From positions 2,713,001-2,777,000 of the forward strand of contig NZ_CP030041.1 of assembly GCF_003260975.1 (NCBI RefSeq): 64,000 nucleotides of DNA, read 5' to 3'. The stretch is from Echinicola strongylocentroti. Its GTDB lineage: Bacteria > Bacteroidota > Bacteroidia > Cytophagales > Cyclobacteriaceae. Within the stretch, counting starts at the first letter, position 1. Each line of letters begins with the position of its first letter. The position numbers and the translations under genes were made by a program. Positions 53,471 through 61,893 of the stretch are shown one piece after another. The notes below the pieces were generated by a model. It made no database searches. It had not been told where the DNA came from and saw only the letters and a program-made list of their open reading frames with translations.

Positions 53471-53996
53471 GTATCAGGTACTGGGGACTGGAATATCTTT
53501 TACTTATTGCCATTGCCCCATTTACCTTCCTGCATTAGCCAACAGAACGGTTTGACTATTTCCCAACCCAATAGTTGGACCAAAAACAATATATATGCGG
53601 TTGATTTAATTTTGAAAAGAACAGATAGACTCTATCTGTTTTTTTTATTTCATAACCTTTTTATTACGTTTAATTGAAGTTATTTTTTGTTTCGTTTAAC
53701 TTTTTGGTAATAGTTATATTTTGATTTTGATAGGGTGATACCGTTGGCATCTCCCAATTGGTTAGACTTTTCTTATACACGATAGACTTTTGTGGCAGCA
53801 CTGCTTAAAGGCTATTCTTTGATATTAATTTTCACTTAACTATTCTTCTTTTTAATTAAAAATTTCATAATCGGGTCTTTCTAAATGAAACACGCATTAG
53901 GAATAGTTTTGCGGTAAATTAAGGCAATAGCAGACCTTAAACGCAACATAATTCATTGAATTTCAATCATCTACCACCTATAACTTATATTTCTTT
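53471..53996 (+). other. Intergenic region before SusC (pair 2)
   Basis: 526 bp. It contains the cys operon terminator at 53620-53646, then about 350 bp of AT-rich sequence that is probably the promoter and leader of SusC 2. No TAnnTTTG match stands out close to the gene, and no other feature was recognised. Confidence 0.5.
53620..53646 (+). terminator. Intrinsic terminator of the cys operon
   Basis: Stem AACAGATAGA / TCTATCTGTT with a tiny central loop, then eight T. 150 bp after the last cys gene. Confidence 0.85.
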
Positions 53997-56900
53997 ATGA
54001 AACAGGCTTTTACTATTTTACTATTACTGTTTTCGCTTCCTTTCTTGGCAATAGGGCAAGATCAGGTCACCGGACAGATAACGGATGCTTCAGGAATGGG
54101 GCTTCCGGGAGTTACTGTCATGATCAAAGGCACCACCAAAGGTACAATTGCTGATTTTGACGGCAATTACGCCATTGAAGCGGCCACTGATGCTGTTTTG
54201 CAATTTAGTTTTATTGGCTTTAGTACGCAGGAAATCCCTGTAAACAGCCAATCCAAAATCGATGTTACCCTTACTGAGGACGAAAAGAGCCTTGATGAAG
54301 TCGTCGTAACGGCCATTGGGATCAAGCAGCAAAAGAAAAAACTTGGCTACGCAACCCAAGAGGTCAATACAGAGAGACTGGATCAGGCCAATACAATGAA
54401 CATAGGCAATGCGCTATCAGGTCAGGTAGCCGGCCTGACCGTCACCAATCCCACGGGGATGTTCCAGTCGCCATCGTTTAGTCTTCGAGGAAAAAATCCC
54501 CTGATCGTCTTGGACGGGGTGCCCGTGGAGACCGATTTCTTCGACCTTTCTCCTGATGATATCGAGAGCATCAACGTCCTCAAAGGTGGTGCTGCTTCCG
54601 CACTGTATGGTGCCAGAGGTAAAAACGGCGCCATCCTGATCACCCGGAAAAATGCTTCCAAAGTAGGCCTTACCGTCACGGCCTCGACCAGCAATATGGT
54701 GACGGCAGGATTTACGGTATTTCCAGAAACTCAGACAGAATACGGAAACGGCTCCAATGGCAAATATGAATTTTGGGATGGTGCAGACGGCGGAATCTCA
54801 GACGGTGATATGATCTGGGGACCGAAGTTTGAGCCTGGCGTCATGATACCACAATGGAACAGCCCCATCCGCGACAAGGAAACTGGCGAAACCATCGAAT
54901 GGTACGGCAATGTGGCCGGAACTGTTTATGATGACAAGTCTCGTTATGAGCGAGTACCTACTCCATGGGTAAGACATGATAACCTGAATGATTTTCTAGG
55001 TACAGGGGTGGTTACGAAAAATGATTTCTCAATAGCCTATCAAGGCGACCGCGCACAGTTTTATTTCTCAGGAAACTATTCCCACCAAAAAGGACAAGTA
55101 CCTAACAGTTCCCTCACCACAGGTGGAATGACGTTCAATTCTTCCTTTAAATTATCCGAGAAATTACAACTTGACGCCACGGCGAGTTATAACAAGGTGC
55201 ATTCTCCCAACTACCCCCGATACGGCTATGGCCCAAAAAACCACATGTACACCATCCTGATCTGGATGGGCGATGATGTCAATGGCCAAGACCTGAAAGA
55301 CCACATGTATGTACCGGGACTGGAAGGCTACCGTCAGGCAAACTTCAATTATGCATGGTATAACAATGTCTACTTTGCAGCCAATGAATATAACCAACTG
55401 TACAACCAAAACACCTTGGACGGAAAGCTGAAGCTGAAATACCAGATCACGCCTGATCTATATATTCAGGGAAGGGTTTCTGCCAGAAACAAAGGGTGGT
55501 TTACCGATGCACAGAGCCCTAAGTCTTACTTAAACTATGGTGATTCCAGAAACGGTGACTACAAGATGTGGAACGAAGACCAGCTGAACGTGGACACCGA
55601 CTTCTTGGCAAGTTATTATAAGACCCTTACGGATAACTTTTCCTTTGGTGTCAATGCCGGCGCGTCAAGCTTCCGCAGGACATACCAGCAGGAATATGCC
55701 TCTTCCGATGGGCTCATCGTTCCAGGCGTATACAGCCTTAGCAATACCCAAGGCCCCGTACAGGCATCCAACACCTTTCAAGAAAAAGCCATTCGAAGTG
55801 TCTATGGTACCGTAAACTTGGAAATGTGGAACTCCGTATTTCTTAACCTTACAGGAAGAAATGATTGGTCTTCTACCCTTCCTACATCTACCAACTCCTA
55901 TTTCTATCCATCGGCCTCCCTAAGTGCGATGGTATCCGAATTCATCACATTGCCAAAAGCCATGGACTACCTGAAGTTATACACTTCTTGGTCTGAAGTA
56001 TCCAGTGACCTGGATCCGTACAGCCTGCAGTCAACCTATAACAAAGGTGTCACGTATGGCTCCACACCGTCTGTTTACTATCCGTCAGGACTGGTAAATC
56101 CGGCTATCCAGCCAGAAAAATCCACAACTTTTGAAGCGGGGTTGAGTACTTCTTTTGCCCAGAAAAGAGTAACACTAGAAGGTACTTACTACCGCATCTT
56201 GGACGAAAACCAGATCATCAACCTCAGTATTTCCCAAGCTTCCGGATTCAATTCCAGAAAGGTAAATGGCAACCAGTTTACCACTAATGGGGTGGAGATC
56301 ATGTTGAATTACTTGGCTATTGACCATGATAAGTTTGATTGGAATATTGGATTGAACTGGTCACGTTTTGTGAAGCGGATCACTGATATGCACGGAGAAA
56401 ATACCTCAGGAAATGTGGACGTAGAAAGCTTTGGTACAACAACAAGCCGCTTTTTGAAGGAAGGCGACCGTGCTGACGCATATTATGCCACTGTTTGGCA
56501 GAAAAGTGCCGACGGTCAAGTCATCCTTGACGCCAACACTGGCCTACCAACTAAAGATCCCTATCCGACCAAAATCGGCCACTTGGATCCAAACTGGAGA
56601 TTGGGCATCCAGAACCGCTTCCGCATCGGAGACTTTCAGGTCGATATGGACGTGGACGGTGCTTGGGGAGGCTTGATCCGATCACTTACCATCGAAAAAA
56701 TGTGGTGGGGCGGTAAGCATCCCAATTCCGTACTTTACAGAGATCAGGAATATGCAGCAGGAGAGCCTGTTTACGTGCCTGAAGGCGTAGTAGTCACTGG
56801 TGGTGAGCTCACTAGGGACGTAGATGGCAACGTCCTCTCCGACACCCGCGAATATACCCAAAACACCACAGCGGTGAGCTGGCAGACTTGGTCGCAGATC

Positions 56901-57176
56901 TATCCGTACCAAGCCCAAGTCACTGAAGAAGAAAGCGAAACGTTTGCCAACGTCTTTGACAGGTCTTACTTCAAATTGAGAAGACTGGCCGTAACCTATG
57001 ACCTGATGAACATCATGCAGTCAGAAAAAATCAAAAAACTGAACCTTTCCCTATATGGCTATAACTTGGCCATGTGGAAAAAAATGCCGCTGCTGGATCC
57101 GGATTATGGAAATGACAATAACCTCCAAGATCCATCCTCTAGGTACGTTGGTTTTACGCTGAAAGCTACATTTTAA
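53997..57176 (+). CDS. susC: SusC/RagA TonB-dependent outer-membrane transporter (pair 2)
   Basis: 1059 aa. Signal peptide (ending FLAIGQ), regulatory-like domain at about 22-100 (VTGQITDASGMGLPGVTVMI), DEVVVTAIGIKQQKKKLGYA, plug with PLIVLDGVPVETDFFDLSPD and ALYGARGKNGAILITRK, then the barrel. It belongs to the group whose plug has LDGVPVE(T/S) and pairs with SusD-like_2 proteins. Substrate unknown; a phospholipase C gene lies downstream. Confidence 0.95.
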   Translation: MKQAFTILLLLFSLPFLAIGQDQVTGQITDASGMGLPGVTVMIKGTTKGTIADFDGNYAIEAATDAVLQFSFIGFSTQEIPVNSQSKIDVTLTEDEKSLDEVVVTAIGIKQQKKKLGYATQEVNTERLDQANTMNIGNALSGQVAGLTVTNPTGMFQSPSFSLRGKNPLIVLDGVPVETDFFDLSPDDIESINVLKGGAASALYGARGKNGAILITRKNASKVGLTVTASTSNMVTAGFTVFPETQTEYGNGSNGKYEFWDGADGGISDGDMIWGPKFEPGVMIPQWNSPIRDKETGETIEWYGNVAGTVYDDKSRYERVPTPWVRHDNLNDFLGTGVVTKNDFSIAYQGDRAQFYFSGNYSHQKGQVPNSSLTTGGMTFNSSFKLSEKLQLDATASYNKVHSPNYPRYGYGPKNHMYTILIWMGDDVNGQDLKDHMYVPGLEGYRQANFNYAWYNNVYFAANEYNQLYNQNTLDGKLKLKYQITPDLYIQGRVSARNKGWFTDAQSPKSYLNYGDSRNGDYKMWNEDQLNVDTDFLASYYKTLTDNFSFGVNAGASSFRRTYQQEYASSDGLIVPGVYSLSNTQGPVQASNTFQEKAIRSVYGTVNLEMWNSVFLNLTGRNDWSSTLPTSTNSYFYPSASLSAMVSEFITLPKAMDYLKLYTSWSEVSSDLDPYSLQSTYNKGVTYGSTPSVYYPSGLVNPAIQPEKSTTFEAGLSTSFAQKRVTLEGTYYRILDENQIINLSISQASGFNSRKVNGNQFTTNGVEIMLNYLAIDHDKFDWNIGLNWSRFVKRITDMHGENTSGNVDVESFGTTTSRFLKEGDRADAYYATVWQKSADGQVILDANTGLPTKDPYPTKIGHLDPNWRLGIQNRFRIGDFQVDMDVDGAWGGLIRSLTIEKMWWGGKHPNSVLYRDQEYAAGEPVYVPEGVVVTGGELTRDVDGNVLSDTREYTQNTTAVSWQTWSQIYPYQAQVTEEESETFANVFDRSYFKLRRLAVTYDLMNIMQSEKIKKLNLSLYGYNLAMWKKMPLLDPDYGNDNNLQDPSSRYVGFTLKATF

Positions 57177-57206
57177 GGGATTATTCCATTAAGAAATTAT
57201 AAGAAA

Positions 57207-58679
57207 ATGAAAAATATACTTATCCTATTTGCAGCATTGATTGGCTTGGCCTCTTGTGATAATCTTGAGGAAATGAACGTCAATCCCAACCTGCCTACAG
57301 AGACCCACCCGCAGTTATTACTGACCAATATCGAATGGGAAGCATTCAGGTCCTATGGCGGTACATCTCCGCTCTACGCGCTCAAAATGCTCGTGCAAAC
57401 GGACGGTGAAAACACCAACCAATATTATAAATGGGCCAGGGGAAGCTATGGCGCCTACAGTGATATGCGCGATGTGACCAAAATGATCGAAGAAGGTGAG
57501 CGGATCGGTGACATGACCTATGTGGCATTGGGCAAGTTTTTCAGGGCTTACCACTTCTATAACCTGACATTGACCTTTGGTGACGTCCCTTATTCAGCAG
57601 CCCTACAAGGAGAAGATGAAGAAAACTATGCTCCTGCTTACGACAGTCAAGAAGCAGTATTCGAAGGCATCCTTACTGAGCTTAAGGAAGCCAATGATCT
57701 CTTGGCCGAGTCCAACAATATCATCGCTGGTGATATCATCTATGACGGTGACCTGACCAGCTGGAGAAAATTGATCAACGCCTTTAGACTTAAAGTGATG
57801 CTGACCCTTTCTGAAAAAACGGGCAGTGTAGATGTAAGTGAATTCTCCACTATCTATCAAAATCAGCCACTGATGGAAAATGTAGAGGAAAACGGTCAAG
57901 TGGTATTTCTGGATCAGCAAAATAACCGCTATCCGACATTTAACAGCAGTAGTTTTAGCTCTGGGATGTACATGGACTCCACTTTCATCCAGCAGCTTCA
58001 AGATAGGCTAGATCCACGGTTGTTCATTTATAGTACCCAAACCAAATCTGCCAAAGAAGCTGGAAAGGCCATCGATGATTTTACGGCTTATGAGGGCGGC
58101 GATCCTGCTGCTCCTTATGCAGAAGTGAATGAGAAAGCCACAGAGGGGAATGTTTCCAAGGTAAATGAGCGATATCATCAAGACCCCGTCAATGAACCCT
58201 ATATGCTCTTGGGGTATTCGGAGCAGCAGTTGATATTGGCAGAAGCAGCGGTGAGAGGCTGGATCTCCGCTGATGCGGGAATGCTCTATGAATCGGCAGT
58301 GAAAGCTTCTTTTAAGTTCTATGAGCTCTATTCAGAAGAATACGCCGCCTATGTCACCGAAGAGGCCGCAACGGATTATTTGGCCAACTCCATCAATAAC
58401 TTCGCCTCAGCGAGTTCCGAGGAGGAACAAATTCAGCTTGTCATCATGCAGAAGTACCTACAGTCCTTTTTCCAACTGGGATGGACTTCTTTCTATGAAT
58501 ACCACAGGGCGGGAGGATATCCCTCTTTCAGAAGACCGGAAGGTGTAGAGATCCCTTACCGATGGATCTACCCACAGTCAGAATATAATTACAATGCCAC
58601 CAACGTAACAGAAGCCATCACCCGCCAGTTTGGCGAAGGCAATGACCAGATCAACCAAATGCCTTGGTGGCTAGAATAA
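57207..58679 (+). CDS. susD: SusD-like outer-membrane lipoprotein (pair 2, SusD-like_2 type)
   Basis: 490 aa, lipobox GLASC (Cys17). Typical N-terminus DNLEEMNVNPNLPTETHPQLLLTNIEW and the body features of the SusD-like_2 group (YVALGKFFRAYHFYNLTLTFGDVPYSAAL; ILAEAAVRGW; GGYPSFRRPEG...IPYRWIYPQSEYNYN). 30 bp after susC. A family A repeat begins two bases after its stop codon. Confidence 0.93.
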   Translation: MKNILILFAALIGLASCDNLEEMNVNPNLPTETHPQLLLTNIEWEAFRSYGGTSPLYALKMLVQTDGENTNQYYKWARGSYGAYSDMRDVTKMIEEGERIGDMTYVALGKFFRAYHFYNLTLTFGDVPYSAALQGEDEENYAPAYDSQEAVFEGILTELKEANDLLAESNNIIAGDIIYDGDLTSWRKLINAFRLKVMLTLSEKTGSVDVSEFSTIYQNQPLMENVEENGQVVFLDQQNNRYPTFNSSSFSSGMYMDSTFIQQLQDRLDPRLFIYSTQTKSAKEAGKAIDDFTAYEGGDPAAPYAEVNEKATEGNVSKVNERYHQDPVNEPYMLLGYSEQQLILAEAAVRGWISADAGMLYESAVKASFKFYELYSEEYAAYVTEEAATDYLANSINNFASASSEEEQIQLVIMQKYLQSFFQLGWTSFYEYHRAGGYPSFRRPEGVEIPYRWIYPQSEYNYNATNVTEAITRQFGEGNDQINQMPWWLE

Positions 58680-58680
58680 A

Positions 58681-58864
58681 CCCGGAATATGCATTAGCCT
58701 ATCTACGCCACGGCGCACAGGTGTTGCGACCTGAAACTGCCTCAAAATCAGCCGTTTCACTTTAGTTTTCGGCATATCCGTAGCGGTGCTACGCTAATGC
58801 CTCCAAACTAACTGATTTTCTTGCAATTTCAGCTCTCACAACGATTCCTAATGCATAATCCGGG
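58681..58864 (+). repeat. Family A foldback element, copy A8
   Basis: 184 bp; direct repeats ATAAA (58676-58680) and TTAAA (58865-58869), 4 of 5 identical. Full-length with the CTACGCCACGGCGCACAGG segment, as in A3. The left target repeat contains the TAA stop codon of susD 2. Confidence 0.88.
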
Positions 58865-58879
58865 TTAAAAGTGTAAATA

Positions 58880-58981
58880 ATAAATAGGCCACGAAGACAC
58901 GAAGGAGCTTGGGAAGCCAGTACTTACGGCGACATAACCAACGCATTCCTTTGTGTCTTGGTGACTTTGTAGCCTATTTTA
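58880..58981. repeat. Hairpin repeat of the CCACGAAGACACGAAGG type
   Basis: AATAGGCCACGAAGACACGA at the left pairs with CTTGGTGACTTTGTAGCCTATT at the right (the latter read as its complement has the same core, with a 9-10 bp insertion). About 100 bp in total between A8 and the phospholipase gene. Similar palindromes are common in bacterial intergenic DNA. Confidence 0.65.
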
Positions 58982-59027
58982 CCTGAAATGATTAGTTTTA
59001 GGTTATAAATTTGATCAGAGAAGAAAC

Positions 59028-61562
59028 ATGAACGATTCTAGAAGAGATTTTTTAAAGAAAGCGGCACTGCTATCCGGAAGTGCAGGGATGTGGAGTGTAT
59101 TGCCCACTTCCATCGAAAAAGCACTGGCCATTACGCCAGATCCGGGAACTACTTTTTACGATGCAGAGCATGTCGTCATGCTCATGCAAGAAAACCGCTC
59201 CTTTGACCATTGTTTTGGTGCCCTAAAAGGTGTCCGGGGATTCAATGATCCACGCGCGATCAGCCTACCGGACAAGAATCCCGTTTGGCTACAACCGGAC
59301 AAGAACGGTAACCGCTTTGCCCCTTTTCGTTTTGACATCAAGGACACCAAAGCCACTTGGATGCGTGATATTCCCCATAGCTGGGAAAACCAAGTAGATG
59401 CCCGTAATGAAGGCAAATACGATGGCTGGATAGAAGCCAAACGCTCTGGCCGTGCGGAATTCCGCGATGTACCGATGACCATGGGGTATTATAGTCGTGA
59501 GGATATTCCGTTCTACTATGCGCTGGCGGATGCCTTCACCGTTTGTGATCAGCACTTCTGTGCTTCACTGACTGGGACTACGACAAACCGAAATTATTTC
59601 TGGGCGGGAAAAACCCACGGTGATGGTGAAAAAGCCAGGGTCCGCAATGGAGAGCTGAACTATAGCCATGAAGTGGACTGGGCTACTTTTCCGGACAGGC
59701 TAGAAGACGAGGGCATTTCCTGGAAGATCTACCAAAATGAAATCAGTCTGCCCACAGGTGTAGAGGACAGTTCTTTGCTGGCCAATTTTACCGATAACAA
59801 CCTCGAGTGGTTCAAGCAGTTTGGCGTGAGGTACAGCCAAGGGCATTACCAGTACCTGAAAAAAAGGCAGGAGGAATTACCCGCTGAGCTAAAGACCTTG
59901 GAAGCAAATCTGGACAAGCCGGATGTGGACAAAGATGCGCTGACCGAGCAAATTGCAGAAAAGAAAGCCGAACTGGCCAAACTGGAGGAATACCTTACCA
60001 CTTGGAACCCAGAAAAATTCAACCAACTGTCCGAGAGAGAGCAGCGCCTCCATAAAAAAGCTTTTGCCACCAACAATGGTGATAAAAACTACCATAAAGT
60101 AGAGACCTTAACCTACGCAGATGGACTTGAGCAGCGCGAAACAAGTATTCCCAAAGGCGACGTGCTGTATCAATTTCGCAAAGATGTCAAGGAAGGGAAG
60201 TTGCCGGCTGTTTCGTGGGTGGTAGCCCCACAGAAATTTTCCGATCATCCAAGTGCCCCTTGGTACGGAGCCTGGTATGTATCAGAAGTGCTGGATATTT
60301 TGACCCAAAATCCAGCGCTGTGGAAGAAGACCATATTCATCCTAAATTATGACGAGAACGACGGATATTTTGATCATGTCCCTCCTTTCGTAGCACCTAA
60401 CCCCCAAGATCCGGACAACGGTAAAGCCTCTGAAGGATTGGATGTCACGGGTGAGTTTGTGACCAAAGAAGAAGAGCAGGCTGCTGGATTTAGCGAAGAA
60501 GATTCTAGGACCAGTCCTGTAGGCTTGGGCTACCGTGTGCCGTTGGTGATCGCCTCCCCCTGGACTCGTGGTGGCTGGGTCAATTCCCAAGTCTGTGACA
60601 TCACCTCCACCATCCAGCTAGTGGAAACATGGCTTTCCAAAAAAACCGGAAAATCCATCAAAGAAACCAATATCAGCGAATGGCGAAGGGCCGTCAGCGG
60701 TGACCTGACTTCTGCCTTCAGACCGTATAAAGGTGAAGAAATCGATTTGCCAGCTTGGGTGGACAGAAACAAACATGTCCAGCAGATTTACAATGCAAAA
60801 TTCAAGGACCTGCCCAAAAACTTCAGGACACTGACCGAGGAAGAAGCCCGTAAAGTAGCGGCAGACCCTGACAACGATGTACTGCCGCAGCAGGAGCCCG
60901 GTACCAAACCCTCCAATGGCCTTCCTTACGAACTATATGTAGATGGCAAAGTCAGTGAAGATGGGAAGCACTTTGTAGTGAAGTTTGAAGCAGCCAATGA
61001 AATTTTTGGTGAGAAGTCTCTTGGCGCTCCTTTTAATGTGTATGCTCCGGGGAATTATTGGAACCAAGCATCCGAGACTTATGAGCCTGTCAAAACATGG
61101 GCATTTGCCGTAAAATCAGGCGATGCACTGGAGTATCAGTGGCCATTAGCGGCTTTTGAAAATGGCCAGTACCATCTCAGGGTGTATGGACCAAATGGCT
61201 ACTTCAGGGAGTTTTTGGGAGATGCACAGGGGCCACGTGTGGAGCTCTCCTGCAAGCCTATCAAAAAGCGGAGAAACTATACGGACAAGCTGAAAATCAC
61301 CGTCAAAAACGTGAGTTCATTACAGGCACTTCGTTTAAAACTGGCGGACGAGACCTACCAAAAACTAGAGAAGGAATTCAAGGTAAAAGCAGAAGACGAG
61401 ACAAGCTTCACATTGGACACTGCCTCTACCAAGGGTTGGTATGATTTCAAACTCCAATCTCCGGGCATTAGCCACTTCGAGCTACGCTATGCGGGCAGAC
61501 TAGAAACTGGCAAAGACAGTATTTCGGATCCCTTTATGGGAAAAGAAGCCCTAAACAATTAA
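59028..61562 (+). CDS. plcC: Phosphocholine-specific phospholipase C (Tat-exported)
   Basis: 844 aa. Tat signal SRRDFLKKAALL near the N-terminus. Phosphoesterase domain to about residue 560: VVMLMQENRSFDHCFGALKGVRGF (metal/catalytic site), LTGTTTNRNYFWAG, NYDENDGYFDHVPP. Two beta-sandwich domains (DUF756-type) at the C-terminus. It cleaves phosphocholine lipids outside the cytoplasm. Acid phosphatase AcpA-type activity is an alternative within the superfamily. Separate from the upstream SusCD pair by two repeats. Confidence 0.92.
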   Translation: MNDSRRDFLKKAALLSGSAGMWSVLPTSIEKALAITPDPGTTFYDAEHVVMLMQENRSFDHCFGALKGVRGFNDPRAISLPDKNPVWLQPDKNGNRFAPFRFDIKDTKATWMRDIPHSWENQVDARNEGKYDGWIEAKRSGRAEFRDVPMTMGYYSREDIPFYYALADAFTVCDQHFCASLTGTTTNRNYFWAGKTHGDGEKARVRNGELNYSHEVDWATFPDRLEDEGISWKIYQNEISLPTGVEDSSLLANFTDNNLEWFKQFGVRYSQGHYQYLKKRQEELPAELKTLEANLDKPDVDKDALTEQIAEKKAELAKLEEYLTTWNPEKFNQLSEREQRLHKKAFATNNGDKNYHKVETLTYADGLEQRETSIPKGDVLYQFRKDVKEGKLPAVSWVVAPQKFSDHPSAPWYGAWYVSEVLDILTQNPALWKKTIFILNYDENDGYFDHVPPFVAPNPQDPDNGKASEGLDVTGEFVTKEEEQAAGFSEEDSRTSPVGLGYRVPLVIASPWTRGGWVNSQVCDITSTIQLVETWLSKKTGKSIKETNISEWRRAVSGDLTSAFRPYKGEEIDLPAWVDRNKHVQQIYNAKFKDLPKNFRTLTEEEARKVAADPDNDVLPQQEPGTKPSNGLPYELYVDGKVSEDGKHFVVKFEAANEIFGEKSLGAPFNVYAPGNYWNQASETYEPVKTWAFAVKSGDALEYQWPLAAFENGQYHLRVYGPNGYFREFLGDAQGPRVELSCKPIKKRRNYTDKLKITVKNVSSLQALRLKLADETYQKLEKEFKVKAEDETSFTLDTASTKGWYDFKLQSPGISHFELRYAGRLETGKDSISDPFMGKEALNN

Positions 61563-61589
61563 TAGCACGGAAAAAGCCTTCCAGTTAGA

Positions 61590-61715
61590 TGGAAAATGGA
61601 TTAGCCTATCCACGCCACGGCACAGGTATTGCGCCTAATCCGCCTAAAGGGCGGACAAAATCAGGTGGCTTCGCTTTAGTTTTCGGTTCTATCTGGCACT
61701 AGACCACAGCCGTCA
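61590..61715 (+). repeat. Decayed family A fragment, A9
   Basis: GGATTAGCCTATCCACGCCACGG...GGCACAGGTATTGCG matches the left arm of A3/A8. The following CGGACAAAATCAG...CTTTAGTTTTCGGTTCTATCTGGCA matches the interior of A1. Right end and target duplication are lost. Confidence 0.6.
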
Positions 61716-61744
61716 GTATAAGCTGCTATCAGCACACTAGCTAC

Positions 61745-61840
61745 CACAAATACATCAACTTAGCTGTTCGAGATTTATAATCTCGAACCGAGATAAAGGG
61801 GATTTGTAATCCCCCTAGGCCATTTGTGAACAACACATAA
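61745..61840 (+). repeat. Family B double-hairpin repeat, copy B2
   Basis: Hairpins at 61766-61788 (GTTCGAGATTT / AATCTCGAAC) and 61798-61814 (GGGGATT / AATCCCC). The first stem differs from B1 by a compensated pair change: GGG/CCC in B1, GAG/CTC here. Confidence 0.8.
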
Positions 61841-61893
61841 AGCAATAAAATCATTGATCTTCAATAACGTACATACATCAACCTATCGGCTAT

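Larger units (their letters stand above)
61563..61893. other. Intergenic region between convergent genes, filled with repeats
   Basis: Holds a decayed family A fragment (about 61590-61715) and a family B double hairpin (about 61745-61840). No gene and no obvious terminator with a T-run. Confidence 0.6.
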
